Assembly: GCF_002812485.1 (NCBI RefSeq)
Contig: NZ_CP025003.1
Location: 186,001 to 250,000 of the forward strand
Direction: 5' to 3'
DNA length: 64,000 bases
Source: Dickeya fangzhongdai
GTDB taxonomy: Bacteria > Pseudomonadota > Gammaproteobacteria > Enterobacterales > Enterobacteriaceae
Position numbers and translations under genes: made by a program
Shown here: piece by piece, positions 9,520 to 17,877 of the stretch
Layout of the letters: each line of letters opens with the position of its first letter
Position numbering within the stretch: the stretch's first letter is position 1
Notes under the pieces: model-generated
What the model saw: the letters and a program-made list of their open reading frames with translations, nothing else
Database searches by the model: none
What the model was told of the DNA's origin: nothing

Positions 9520-10464
9520 TTACCCCAGCCAGGTCTGCCAGTGCTGTTTCAGATAGCTGACGGCGGGGCTGGTCGCCAGATTATGTCCAAGCTGCCGCCA
9601 CAGATCCGACTGAGAGATCGCCGGCAGCGGCTGTTTGATCGCGCAGACCTGAATAGGGCGCAGCCGTTTTTGCGCCGGGGCGGTCGGTTGCGACGCAAGG
9701 TACGTCGGCACCGGCGCATAGCGCGGTTCCGGTTCGTTCAGCAATTGACTGGGGCGCACCAGTACGATATCGGCCGGCAGCGTCGGCAACATCTGCTGCA
9801 ACACCTGAATGGTGGTGGGGTGAGGGTGGCCGATGGCGATGGCGTACCCGCTGCGTTGCGCGATCTCCACCGCCCGGCTGAACTGACGCCGAATGTCGGC
9901 AACGTTCTGGGTGTCGTCCAGGAAGACCTTGCGTTTGAGTACCTTGATGCCGGTACCGGCCGCCGCCTGGGTGGCCTGACTGCTGCCGATGGTCATGCTG
10001 TCGAGGAAATAGAAGCGGTAGGCGGTCATCGCCTGCATCACCTTCTGCATGCCCGGCAGGCTGGCGGTCATGGCGCTGCCCATGTGGTTGTTCAGCCCGA
10101 CGGCGTAAGGCACCTTGTTGACCGCATCGCGCAGGATGCGCGCGATTTCCTCGCTGCTCATGTCCGGGCGCAGCGTGTCACGCTCCAGCGGCTGCTTGCT
10201 CATCGGCGCCATCGGCAGGTGAATCAACACTTCTCTGCCTTGCGCATGGGCCTTGGTCGCCATGTCGCGGGCGTATGGCGCATTGGGCAACACGGCCACG
10301 GAAATGGCGGTGGGCATCGCCAGCACCTGATTTTCGTTATGCGGGCGGTAGCCGAAATCGTCGATCACCAGCGCCAGCTTGCCCGCCCAGACGGGAAGGG
10401 CCAGCAGCGTGCCGGTGAGCGTCATGCCGGTGAGAGTCAACAAGCGGGAAATTAATGGACGCAA
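9520..10464 (-). CDS. yibQ: Divergent polysaccharide deacetylase family protein (YibQ)
   Basis: A 314-residue secreted protein with a signal peptide (LISRLLTLTGMTLTGTLLALPVWA) and a divergent polysaccharide-deacetylase (NodB-like) fold. It keeps LALVIDDFGY near residue 32 (Asp pair) and REVLIHLPMAP, features of the YibQ family. Its substrate is unknown; it is nearly always beside envC, here 2 bases downstream in the same direction, which suggests a role in envelope or septal peptidoglycan. It is convergent with tdh. Confidence 0.9.
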   Translation of the reverse strand: MRPLISRLLTLTGMTLTGTLLALPVWAGKLALVIDDFGYRPHNENQVLAMPTAISVAVLPNAPYARDMATKAHAQGREVLIHLPMAPMSKQPLERDTLRPDMSSEEIARILRDAVNKVPYAVGLNNHMGSAMTASLPGMQKVMQAMTAYRFYFLDSMTIGSSQATQAAAGTGIKVLKRKVFLDDTQNVADIRRQFSRAVEIAQRSGYAIAIGHPHPTTIQVLQQMLPTLPADIVLVRPSQLLNEPEPRYAPVPTYLASQPTAPAQKRLRPIQVCAIKQPLPAISQSDLWRQLGHNLATSPAVSYLKQHWQTWLG

Positions 10465-10466
10465 AC

Positions 10467-11741
10467 CTACCTTCCTAGCCAGGGTAAGGGGTTGACCGCC
10501 TGTCCCTGACGTCGAATTTCAAAATAGAGGGCGGGCTGATTCTGCCCGCCGCTGTTGCCGACCAGCGCCACCGGCTGACCGGCTTTCACCTGCGCGCCTA
10601 CCGAGACCAGCGCGCTCTGGTTATAACCATACAGGCTCATGTCGCCCCTGCCGTGTTCCAGCACCACCACCTGACCATAGCCCTGCAGCCAGTCTGCCAT
10701 CAGCACGGTGCCGTCGGCGATGGCGCGCACCTCGGTACCTTCGGATGCGCCGATCACCAGCCCCTTCCAGCGCAGTTCGCCCTGCAACGGTTCGCCGAAA
10801 CGGTGCAGCGTGCGGCCGCGCACCGGCCATACGTACTGGCCGGCCGGCTGACCCAGACCGCCGGTGCGCGCCATCAGCGAACGCTCCTGCTCGGTGGGTT
10901 TGTAACTGGCGCCGCTGCGTTTGGCCTGTTCTTCTTTTTCACGTAGTTTGGCTGCTTCGCGTGCTTCTCGCTCCGCTCGCGCCCTGGCTTCCCGTTCCGC
11001 ACGCGCGATCTGGTCGCGCAAACGGGTTTCGTTCTGACGCAGTTCCGTCAATTGTTGCTGGTCTTTTTCCAGTGCGTTTTCCAGTGCGCCCAACGTCTTC
11101 TGACGTTCGCCCTGCGCCTGTTCCAGCGTTTTCTGCTGCTGCTGTTGGTCGCCGAGCAGGCGTTTTTGCTGCGCCTGTTTCTGCTCCAGTTGCTGTTTCT
11201 GGCTGGCAAGCTGCGTACGGGTTTGCTGTAACGCGGTGATGGATTGCTCGCGCGCCTGATTCAGATAATTGAAGTAGGCGAGGATGCGCTCGCGCCGCTG
11301 GCTTTCCTCACCGCTGAGGATCAGTTGCAGGGCGCCATGCTGGCCCTGACGGAACGCGGCATCCAGCTGTTTCGCCAGCAGGGTTTCCTGCGTTTTCTGC
11401 TGGGTTTGCAGTTTGGCGATGGAGGCGCTCAGGCTGCCGACATCCTGATTCAGACGTTCAAGGGTGGCGCGGGTGTCGCGTAGCTGGCGGGTGGACTGAG
11501 CGATCGACTGTTCCTGCTTTTTCAGTTGCTCAAGCAGGGCGCTGCGACGTTGCTGCTGTTCCCGGACGCTTTTTTCCTTCTCTGCGATGTCTTGCTGCAG
11601 GGATTTCAACTGCTGCTGGCCGTCGTCGCTCCAACTGGGGCACGGCAACAGCAGCACGCCGACACAAAGCACACTGGCGCACCGGATTAACAGTTTGTCA
11701 CGACCCGTCGGCAACGGTACAGAGAACGCTTTTTTGCTCAT
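10467..11741 (-). CDS. envC: Murein hydrolase activator EnvC
   Basis: A 424-residue periplasmic protein (E. coli 419). A signal/anchor region at ~15-38 is followed by a long Gln/Glu/Lys/Arg-rich coiled coil (~40-275) and a C-terminal LytM domain (~300-424). The LytM domain is degenerate: the metal-binding His/Asp positions are replaced (RWKGLVIGAS, PALYFEIRR), as in E. coli EnvC, so it activates the amidases AmiA and AmiB instead of cutting peptidoglycan. The coiled coil is the FtsEX-binding part in the family. In E. coli gpmM precedes envC; here 226 noncoding bases separate envC from yibN. Confidence 0.95.
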   Translation of the reverse strand: MSKKAFSVPLPTGRDKLLIRCASVLCVGVLLLPCPSWSDDGQQQLKSLQQDIAEKEKSVREQQQRRSALLEQLKKQEQSIAQSTRQLRDTRATLERLNQDVGSLSASIAKLQTQQKTQETLLAKQLDAAFRQGQHGALQLILSGEESQRRERILAYFNYLNQAREQSITALQQTRTQLASQKQQLEQKQAQQKRLLGDQQQQQKTLEQAQGERQKTLGALENALEKDQQQLTELRQNETRLRDQIARAEREARARAEREAREAAKLREKEEQAKRSGASYKPTEQERSLMARTGGLGQPAGQYVWPVRGRTLHRFGEPLQGELRWKGLVIGASEGTEVRAIADGTVLMADWLQGYGQVVVLEHGRGDMSLYGYNQSALVSVGAQVKAGQPVALVGNSGGQNQPALYFEIRRQGQAVNPLPWLGR

Positions 11742-11967
11742 GGCGAAAGATTATTCCACGATGAACAGCGCCTTACCAGTTGTCTCGTCAGGGATTTCTA
11801 TTTCCATCCATGACAGCGAGCGGCCCTGGATCCTACGGATAAATGCAATCCGCCGCGCATAATCATGACGCGATGTTGGCTTACAGGCTGTAATTGCGGT
11901 ATCGCATAGGTATACTCAGACACCCTGTATTTGAATTGCTTAACTGATTTCGGAGTCGTTACACCCC

Positions 11968-12399
11968 ATGCAAGAGATTATGCCATTCATCAGCCGACAC
12001 CCGATTCTGAGCGTGGCCTGGATTGCCCTGCTGGTCGCGGTCATTGTGCTTACGGTGAAGAGTAAACTGTCCAAGGTAAAAGAAGTGGCTCGTGGTGAAG
12101 CGATCCAACTGATTAATAAAGAAGATGCGGTGGTGGTAGACACCCGTAATCGCGATGATTACCGTCGTGGACATATCGCCGGCGCCATCAACCTGTTGCC
12201 GAACGACATCAAAAACGGCAGCCTGAGCGAGCTGGAAAAACACAAAGCGCAGCCGGTGATTGTGGTGTGCGCCAACGGCATGGCATCTCGTGAATCGGCA
12301 GAGAATCTGTTCAAAGCCGGGTTTGAGCGCGTCGTGATCCTGAAAGACGGGCTGGCTGGCTGGAGCGGCGAGAACCTCCCGCTGGTGCGCGGTAAATAA
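11968..12399 (+). CDS. yibN: Rhodanese-like membrane protein YibN
   Basis: A 143-residue protein with one N-terminal membrane helix ([19 protein letters not shown]) and a cytoplasmic rhodanese domain. The active-site loop reads VVCANGMAS around residues 93-101, so the rhodanese cysteine is present. Sulfur transfer is inferred from the family; a precise substrate is unknown. It is the first gene of a rightward run with secB, gpsA and cysE. E. coli has grxC between yibN and secB; here only 99 bases separate them. Confidence 0.92.
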   Translation: MQEIMPFISRHPILSVAWIALLVAVIVLTVKSKLSKVKEVARGEAIQLINKEDAVVVDTRNRDDYRRGHIAGAINLLPNDIKNGSLSELEKHKAQPVIVVCANGMASRESAENLFKAGFERVVILKDGLAGWSGENLPLVRGK

Positions 12400-12402
12400 T
12401 GC

Positions 12403-12430
12403 GACGCCCCGTCAGAGGGGAGTCTGTTTG
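12403..12430 (+). terminator. Weak hairpin after yibN
   Basis: GACGCCCC (12403-12410) pairs with GGGGAGTC (12417-12424), with one mismatch and a 6-base loop, followed by TGTTTGTG. The T-tract is interrupted, so it may only attenuate transcription into secB. Confidence 0.4.
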
Positions 12431-12498
12431 TGTTATGGCGTGTCCTTCCTGGCGAAGGGAAGCGCGCAAGGAAATCTAACGAAAGGGTATTATTCAAC

Positions 12499-12969
12499 AT
12501 GTCTGAACAAAACAACGGCGAACTGACTTTCCAGATCCAGCGTATCTACACCAAGGATATTTCTTTCGAAGCGCCGAACGCGCCGCAGGTGTTCCAGCAG
12601 GAATGGAACCCGGAAGTCAAACTGGATCTGGATACCGCATCCACCCAGTTGGCTGACGATGTGTACGAAGTGGTGCTGCGCGTGACCGTGACCTCCACCC
12701 TCGGCGAAGAAACCGCGTTCCTGTGCGAAGTGCAGCAGGCGGGTATCTTCACCGTCTCCGGCATCGAAGGCACCCAACTGGCCCACTGCCTGGGCGCTTA
12801 CTGCCCGAACGTGCTGTTCCCGTACGCGCGCGAGTGCATTACCAGCCTGGTGTCCCGCGGTACCTTCCCGCAGTTGAACCTGGCTCCGGTTAACTTTGAC
12901 GCTCTGTTCATGAACTATCTGGAACAGCAGGCAGGCCAGGACGGCACCGCTCAGACGCTGGATGCCTGA
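12499..12969 (+). CDS. secB: Protein-export chaperone SecB
   Basis: A 156-residue protein (E. coli 155) starting [20 protein letters not shown], the classic SecB N-terminus, with [17 protein letters not shown] in the middle. The tetrameric chaperone keeps precursors unfolded and delivers them to SecA. The frame is open 23 codons upstream, but the family start and the AACGAAAGGG ribosome-binding region support 12499. Its TGA overlaps the gpsA ATG by one base. Confidence 0.97.
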   Translation: MSEQNNGELTFQIQRIYTKDISFEAPNAPQVFQQEWNPEVKLDLDTASTQLADDVYEVVLRVTVTSTLGEETAFLCEVQQAGIFTVSGIEGTQLAHCLGAYCPNVLFPYARECITSLVSRGTFPQLNLAPVNFDALFMNYLEQQAGQDGTAQTLDA

Positions 12970-13988
12970 TGAACCCGTCTGATGCAGCAATGACGGTAGT
13001 CGGTGCCGGATCTTACGGCACCGCGCTGGCGATCACGGTGGCCCGCAACGGCCACCGTGTGGTGCTCTGGGGCCATGACCCCGCTCATATTCAGGCGTTG
13101 CAGGCCGCACGGTGCAATCAGGCGTTCCTGCCCGACGTACCGTTCCCGGATACCCTGCAACTGGAAGCGGACCTGTCGCAGGCGTTGGCCGCCAGCCGCA
13201 ACATTCTGGTGGTGGTGCCGAGCCATGTGTTTGGCGATGTGCTGCGCCAGCTCAAGCCCCATCTGCGGGCGGACGCGCGACTGGTGTGGGCTACCAAGGG
13301 GCTGGAAGCGGAAACCGGTCGTCTGTTGCAGGACGTCGCCCGCGAAGCGCTGGGTAATACGATCCCGCTGGCGGTGCTCTCCGGGCCGACTTTCGCCAAA
13401 GAGCTGGCGGCCGGGTTGCCTACTGCGATTGCGTTGGCATCGACCGATCAGCCGTTTTCCGACGATTTGCAACATCTGCTGCATTGCGGCAAAAGTTTTC
13501 GCGTCTACAGCAACCCTGATTTTATCGGGGTGCAGCTGGGAGGCGCCGTGAAGAACGTGATCGCCATCGGCGCCGGCATGTCTGACGGCATGGGGTTCGG
13601 CGCCAATGCGCGTACTGCGCTTATCACCCGCGGTCTGGCCGAAATGACGCGGCTGGGCGTGGCGCTGGGGGCCGACCCGACCACGTTTATGGGCATGGCG
13701 GGCTTGGGCGATCTGGTGCTGACCTGCACCGACAACCAGTCACGCAACCGTCGTTTCGGCATGATGCTGGGACAAGGGATGGACGTGGTCAGCGCCCAGA
13801 ACCAGATTGGTCAGGTGGTGGAAGGCTACCGTAATACCAAGGAAGTGATGGCGCTGGCGCAGCGCTACGGTGTGGAAATGCCGATCACCGAGCAGCTCTG
13901 GCAAGTGCTGTATTGTGGTAAAGACGCGCGTGAAGCGGCGTTGAGCCTGCTGGGCCGGGCGCGCAAAGACGAAAGCGCCAGCCTGTGA
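12969..13988 (+). CDS. gpsA: Glycerol-3-phosphate dehydrogenase [NAD(P)+]
   Basis: A 339-residue enzyme, same size as E. coli GpsA. The Rossmann loop [16 protein letters not shown] is at the N-terminus, and [17 protein letters not shown] (around 190-205) carries the catalytic lysine. It reduces dihydroxyacetone phosphate to sn-glycerol 3-phosphate for phospholipid synthesis. Start is coupled to secB by a TGATG overlap. A good terminator-like hairpin follows it, so cysE may have its own promoter. Confidence 0.97.
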   Translation: MNPSDAAMTVVGAGSYGTALAITVARNGHRVVLWGHDPAHIQALQAARCNQAFLPDVPFPDTLQLEADLSQALAASRNILVVVPSHVFGDVLRQLKPHLRADARLVWATKGLEAETGRLLQDVAREALGNTIPLAVLSGPTFAKELAAGLPTAIALASTDQPFSDDLQHLLHCGKSFRVYSNPDFIGVQLGGAVKNVIAIGAGMSDGMGFGANARTALITRGLAEMTRLGVALGADPTTFMGMAGLGDLVLTCTDNQSRNRRFGMMLGQGMDVVSAQNQIGQVVEGYRNTKEVMALAQRYGVEMPITEQLWQVLYCGKDAREAALSLLGRARKDESASL

Positions 13989-14003
13989 CGGCAGGGCATT
14001 GTT

Positions 14004-14035
14004 CGGGCTTCCCTTGGGAGGCCCGTTGTTGTTTT
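14004..14035 (+). terminator. Intrinsic terminator after gpsA
   Basis: CGGGCTTCCC (14004-14013) pairs with GGGAGGCCCG (14016-14025) with one G-T pair, followed by TTGTTGTTTT. It separates gpsA from cysE. Confidence 0.7.
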
Positions 14036-14118
14036 ATGCTGATAGAGCTTTGTGCAGTAGCGCGTCGTGCAGTTGTAAGTGAAGCGGTGGGTTGACGGTT
14101 TTTCAAAGAGGTGTCGCG

Positions 14119-14940
14119 ATGTCGAATGATGAGCTGGAGCTGGTTTGGAAAAACATTAAGGAAGAGGCGCGCAGTCTGGCGGAATGCGAACCGATGCTGG
14201 CCAGTTTCTTTCACGCGACGCTGCTGAAACATGAGAATCTGGGCAGCGCATTGAGCTACATGCTGGCGAATAAGCTGGCTAACGCCATCATGCCGGCGAT
14301 TGCCATCCGTGAAGTGGTGGAAGAGGCCTACCGCGCCGAACCGCAGATGATTGCGTCCGCTGCCCGCGACATTCTGGCGGTGCGCCTGCGCGACCCGGCG
14401 GTGGATAAATACTCGACGCCGCTGCTCTACCTGAAAGGATTTCATGCTCTGCAGGCTTACCGTATCGGCCACTGGCTGTGGCGGCAGGAACGGCAGGCGC
14501 TGGCGATTTACCTGCAGAACCAGATTTCAGTGTCATTTGGGGTGGATATCCACCCGGCGGCGCGCATCGGTTGCGGCATCATGCTGGACCACGCCACCGG
14601 TATCGTGATCGGTGAAACCGCCGTCGTGGAAAACGACGTTTCCATCCTGCAATCGGTCACCCTGGGCGGGACCGGCAAGACCAACGGCGACCGTCATCCC
14701 AAGATTCGGGAAGGGGTGATGATCGGCGCGGGCGCTAAGATCCTGGGTAATATCGAAGTGGGATGCGGCGCCAAGATTGGCGCGGGGTCGGTGGTTTTGC
14801 AGCCGGTGCCGCCGCATACCACTGCCGCCGGCGTGCCGGCGCGAATTGTTGGCCGCCCGGAAAGCGATAAACCCTCGTTGGATATGGACCAGTACTTCAA
14901 CGGCTCGTTGCGCGGTTTCGAAGACGGCGACGGCATCTGA
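14119..14940 (+). CDS. cysE: Serine O-acetyltransferase
   Basis: A 273-residue enzyme, identical in length to E. coli CysE. An alpha-helical N-terminal domain (ASFFHATLLKHENLGSALSYML) precedes a left-handed beta-helix with hexapeptide repeats (MLDHATGIVIGETAVVENDVSI, shown in part: DHATGIVIGE) holding the catalytic His-Asp pair. The C-terminus ends DGDGI, the tail that inserts into CysK. It makes O-acetylserine, the first step of cysteine synthesis, feedback-inhibited by cysteine. The start at 14119 matches the family; an AGAGGTG stretch lies about 8 bases before it. pagP follows instead of the trmL found in E. coli. Confidence 0.97.
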   Translation: MSNDELELVWKNIKEEARSLAECEPMLASFFHATLLKHENLGSALSYMLANKLANAIMPAIAIREVVEEAYRAEPQMIASAARDILAVRLRDPAVDKYSTPLLYLKGFHALQAYRIGHWLWRQERQALAIYLQNQISVSFGVDIHPAARIGCGIMLDHATGIVIGETAVVENDVSILQSVTLGGTGKTNGDRHPKIREGVMIGAGAKILGNIEVGCGAKIGAGSVVLQPVPPHTTAAGVPARIVGRPESDKPSLDMDQYFNGSLRGFEDGDGI

Positions 14941-15307
14941 TATTTTTCCGGCCTGTCTGCCCGGCAAGCCGGATAACCGGATTTTTTCACCCTAGCCTCT
15001 GCGGGCTCCTCTCTTTTTCTATCTGGCTGGCAAAGTCGGCGCGGTAGCTTTTTAGAACACATTAGTACCGCAGGAATACTCTGTTGTCCGCGCGTTATCC
15101 CCCTTATTGTGGCAAATCGCCTGACTTGGTTGTTTCTTCTACACTTTGTCTAGGAAGTCTCTCAAAAGTGCCGGATTAGCCCAGTGGTTTGGCTTTAGTT
15201 GTATTTAATATCGCGAAAATCGTTGTATATCGGTGGTCGGACCATAAACCTCTGGACATAAACGCCAGACCACCTGACCTGCCGGTCATTGGTAATTCGC
15301 TTTGGAC
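14941..15307. other. Intergenic region cysE-pagP
   Basis: About 367 bases without a gene. Just after cysE, CCGG-ATAA-CCGG then ATTTTTT (about 14971-14988) could be a weak terminator. Near pagP there is an inverted repeat GGTGGTC (15232-15238) / GACCACC (15268-15274) and two copies of a GGAC-ATAAAC motif inside it. A possible PhoP box is listed separately. No small open frame with a good start was seen. Confidence 0.5.
15192..15208 (+). promoter_or_regulatory. Possible PhoP box upstream of pagP
   Basis: GCTTTA-GTTGT-ATTTAA resembles the PhoP direct repeat GGTTTA-N5-GGTTTA, with one and three mismatches in the two halves. pagP is a known PhoPQ target in enterobacteria, which is the main reason to list it. 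Weak by sequence alone. Confidence 0.3.
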
Positions 15308-15922
15308 ATGTTGTTTATGCAATTAAAATTGACACCACACACTTGCCTCTTTGCGCTGTCTGCCCTGTTATCTACCCCGGCATTTGCTGCCGCGCCGTCT
15401 GGCGAAAATACGGCGTCTGATGTCGTTGAAAGCGGCGCGGAGCCGGGAATCTGGCGGCGCGCCGGCGATAATCTGTCGGAGACCTGGCATCACTGGCAGT
15501 CTCAGGATCTGTATGTGCCGGTCATGACCTGGCATAACCGCTGGACTTACGACAAGACGAAGACCGACAGGTACAACGAGCGTCCCTGGGGAGCAGGCTA
15601 TGGCGTATCCCGGCTGGATCGCGATGGCGACTGGCACAGCCTGTACCTGATGGCGTTCAAGGACTCTTTTAACAAGTGGGAGCCTATCGGCGGCTATGGC
15701 TATGAAAAACGCTGGCGGCCGCTGGAAAATCAGGATTTTCAGTTGGGGTTGGGTTTTACCGCCGGGGCCACCATGCGGGACAACTGGAAATATATCCCGA
15801 TCCCGGTGCTGCTGCCGCTGGCGTCGGTCAGTTATCAGCGCCTGTCTCTTCAGGCTACTTACATTCCCGGCACGCATAATAATGGCAACGTGTTCTTCGC
15901 CTGGTTGCGCTGGCAATTTTGA
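15308..15922 (+). CDS. pagP: Lipid A palmitoyltransferase PagP
   Basis: About 204 residues, with a signal peptide ending near TPAFAAA and an eight-stranded outer-membrane barrel. Catalytic residues of the family are present: His in [10 protein letters not shown] and Asp-Ser in [10 protein letters not shown]. The last residue is Phe (LRWQF), the sorting signature of outer-membrane proteins. PagP transfers palmitate from phospholipid to lipid A in the outer leaflet, giving resistance to cationic peptides. In-frame starts are TTG 15302, ATG 15308 and ATG 15317; none has a strong ribosome site, and 15308 is a compromise. In E. coli pagP is elsewhere on the chromosome. Confidence 0.93.
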   Translation: MLFMQLKLTPHTCLFALSALLSTPAFAAAPSGENTASDVVESGAEPGIWRRAGDNLSETWHHWQSQDLYVPVMTWHNRWTYDKTKTDRYNERPWGAGYGVSRLDRDGDWHSLYLMAFKDSFNKWEPIGGYGYEKRWRPLENQDFQLGLGFTAGATMRDNWKYIPIPVLLPLASVSYQRLSLQATYIPGTHNNGNVFFAWLRWQF

Positions 15923-16032
15923 TTAATTGATTGGTTGTATTTTATTCTCATGTAAACCAAGTTGAGGAAAATACGGCCACGTAACTCGACTACAATGCTC
16001 TTCCTGTTAACAGCGATAGAGTGAGTTACGCC

Positions 16033-16932
16033 GTGCCGTTATTGATCATCACCACGATTTTGTGGTCGTTTTCCTTCAGCCTGATTGGCGAATACCTGGC
16101 CGGCCAGGTTGATAGTTGGTTCTCCGCTATGTTTCGGCTGGTACTGGCGGCGCTGGTGTTTCTGCCTTTCCTGCGCTGGCGCGGCTATTCCCCCAAAGTG
16201 TTGGGGCTGTATCTGCTGGTGGGCGTTTTCCAGCTTGGCGTCATGTATCTGTTCCTGTTCCGCAGTTACCTGTACCTCAATGTGCCGACGATTCTGCTGT
16301 TTTCGGTGATGACGCCGCTGTACGTCACGCTGATTTACGACCTGCTCAGCGGGCATCGCCTGCGCTGGGGCTATGTATTCAGCGCCTTGCTGGCTGTTCT
16401 GGGCGCCGCTGTGATCCACTATCACGGCGTGAGCGAACATTTCTGGTGGGGGCTGCTGCTGGTACAGGCGGCCAATGTTTGTTTTGCCGTGGGGCAAGTG
16501 GGGTATAAACGGCTGATGGAAGTGCATCCGATGCCGCAGCACAGCGCCTTTTCCTGGTTCTACCTCGGCGCCGCGCTGGTGACGCTGGTAGCCTGGGCGC
16601 TATTCGGCAATCTGACCAAACTGCCCACCGCACCGGTGCAGTGGGGGGTGCTGGCGTTTCTTGGCGTGGTGGTGTCGGGTCTTGGCTATTTCATGTGGAA
16701 CTACGGCGCGACTCAGGTGGACGCCGGTACGTTGAGTATCATGAACAACTTTCACGTCCCGGCCGGGTTGCTGGTCAATTTCGCGTTCTGGCAGAAAACG
16801 CCGAACTGGACCAGCTTTCTCATCGGTTCTGCGATTATTGCGGTTGCTTTGTGGGTGCACCGGCGTTGGGTCGTGAAGCGTCCCGCACAAACGGCAGATG
16901 CTCGCAGGCATGCTGGCGCGCGGAGCGAATAA
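16033..16932 (+). CDS. yigM: DMT-family transporter YigM (biotin transporter BioP)
   Basis: About 299 residues with ten predicted membrane helices forming two EamA repeats. It aligns along its length with E. coli YigM as I recall it ([52 protein letters not shown]), which has been reported as a biotin importer. A GTG at 16021 gives 303 residues; the GTG at 16033 (V-P-L-L-I-I-T-T) matches the E. coli start and is preferred. The last 98 bases overlap the 3' end of metR on the other strand. birA, the biotin repressor/ligase, is also in this window but far away. Confidence 0.88.
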   Translation: MPLLIITTILWSFSFSLIGEYLAGQVDSWFSAMFRLVLAALVFLPFLRWRGYSPKVLGLYLLVGVFQLGVMYLFLFRSYLYLNVPTILLFSVMTPLYVTLIYDLLSGHRLRWGYVFSALLAVLGAAVIHYHGVSEHFWWGLLLVQAANVCFAVGQVGYKRLMEVHPMPQHSAFSWFYLGAALVTLVAWALFGNLTKLPTAPVQWGVLAFLGVVVSGLGYFMWNYGATQVDAGTLSIMNNFHVPAGLLVNFAFWQKTPNWTSFLIGSAIIAVALWVHRRWVVKRPAQTADARRHAGARSE

Positions 16933-17773
16933 ACGCTTCGATAACCGGCTGACGCTGCTCGCCATCGCGAACGGCGGCGTACAGCCGGCTCCACAAGCCT
17001 TCTCCCAGGGTTTTGGTGACGACCAGCCCCTGACGTTCAAAGCTCTCCACCACCCAGTGCGGCAGCGCGGCGATGCCCATGCGCGCCGCCACCATCTGGA
17101 TCAACAGCAAGGTATTGTCTACGCTTTTTAGCGACGGGCTGACCCCCGCTGGTTGCAGAAAGTGGCGCCACACATCCAGCCGCTGACGCTGCACCGGATA
17201 AATCATCAGCGTTTCCTGCGCCAGATCCTCAGGCGCAATCACGGCTTTGGCGGCCAGCGGATGATCCGGCGACAGCACCAGCCGTACCTCAAAGTCGAAC
17301 ATCGGCGAGTAGTGCAAGCCGCTGCGCGGCAGAATGTCGGAGGTCATCACCAGGTCCAGCTCGCCTTGTTGCAGCGCAGGTTGCGGGTCGAAAGTGACGC
17401 CGGATTTGAAATCCATCACCACTTGCGGCCAGCTTTGGTGGAAGTTCTCCAGCGCCGGCGTCAGCCACTGAATACAACTGTGACACTCGATCGCCAGCCG
17501 CAAGGTGGTCTGATGCGGCTCGTTGCATGCCTGCAGCGCCTGCTGTATCTGCGGCAGGATCTGCTCGGCCAGCTGCAGCAGAATTTCCCCCTGCGGCGTA
17601 AAGCGCAGCGGCTGGCTCTTACGGACGAACAAGCGGAATCCCAGCCGTTGTTCCAGATCGCTGAACTGATGCGACAGGGCGGATTGCGTCTGATGGAGCT
17701 GTGCGGCGGCGGCGGCTAACGATCCCGTGTTGCGCAGCGCCTGCAGCGTCCGTAAGTGTTTAAGTTCGATCAT
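16835..17773 (-). CDS. metR: Transcriptional activator MetR (LysR family)
   Basis: A 312-residue LysR regulator (E. coli 317) with an N-terminal winged helix ([47 protein letters not shown]) and an effector domain nearly identical to E. coli MetR. MetR uses homocysteine as co-effector and activates metE and metH. It is divergent from metE, sharing a 104-bp control region, and its 3' end is antisense to yigM codons for 98 bases. Confidence 0.96.
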   Translation of the reverse strand: MIELKHLRTLQALRNTGSLAAAAAQLHQTQSALSHQFSDLEQRLGFRLFVRKSQPLRFTPQGEILLQLAEQILPQIQQALQACNEPHQTTLRLAIECHSCIQWLTPALENFHQSWPQVVMDFKSGVTFDPQPALQQGELDLVMTSDILPRSGLHYSPMFDFEVRLVLSPDHPLAAKAVIAPEDLAQETLMIYPVQRQRLDVWRHFLQPAGVSPSLKSVDNTLLLIQMVAARMGIAALPHWVVESFERQGLVVTKTLGEGLWSRLYAAVRDGEQRQPVIEAFIRSARQHACEHLPFVRDASRPNAGAPTKQPQ

Positions 17774-17837
17774 GAGAGTCCTTCACAGTGACAGTGAATA
17801 AATTGCGCTTGTACTTACTACACTACCTGCGGATTAT

Positions 17838-17861
17838 GGATGTGTAAACATCTGGACGGCT
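17838..17861 (+). promoter_or_regulatory. Tandem MetJ boxes upstream of metE
   Basis: Three adjoining 8-mers, GGATGTGT, AAACATCT and GGACGGCT, match the MetJ box AGACGTCT at 5, 6 and 6 of 8 positions with exact 8-bp phasing. They end 16 bases before the metE start. Repression by MetJ with S-adenosylmethionine is inferred from the family. An inverted repeat TTCAC (17782-17786) / GTGAA (17794-17798) next to metR could be part of a MetR site. Confidence 0.65.
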
Positions 17862-17877
17862 AAATGGGAATTCAAGC

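Noticed and set aside
15245..15263. Inverted-orientation PhoP box (TAAAC repeated)
   Set aside because: The two TAAAC copies are 14 bases apart from start to start, not the 11 required for a PhoP box.
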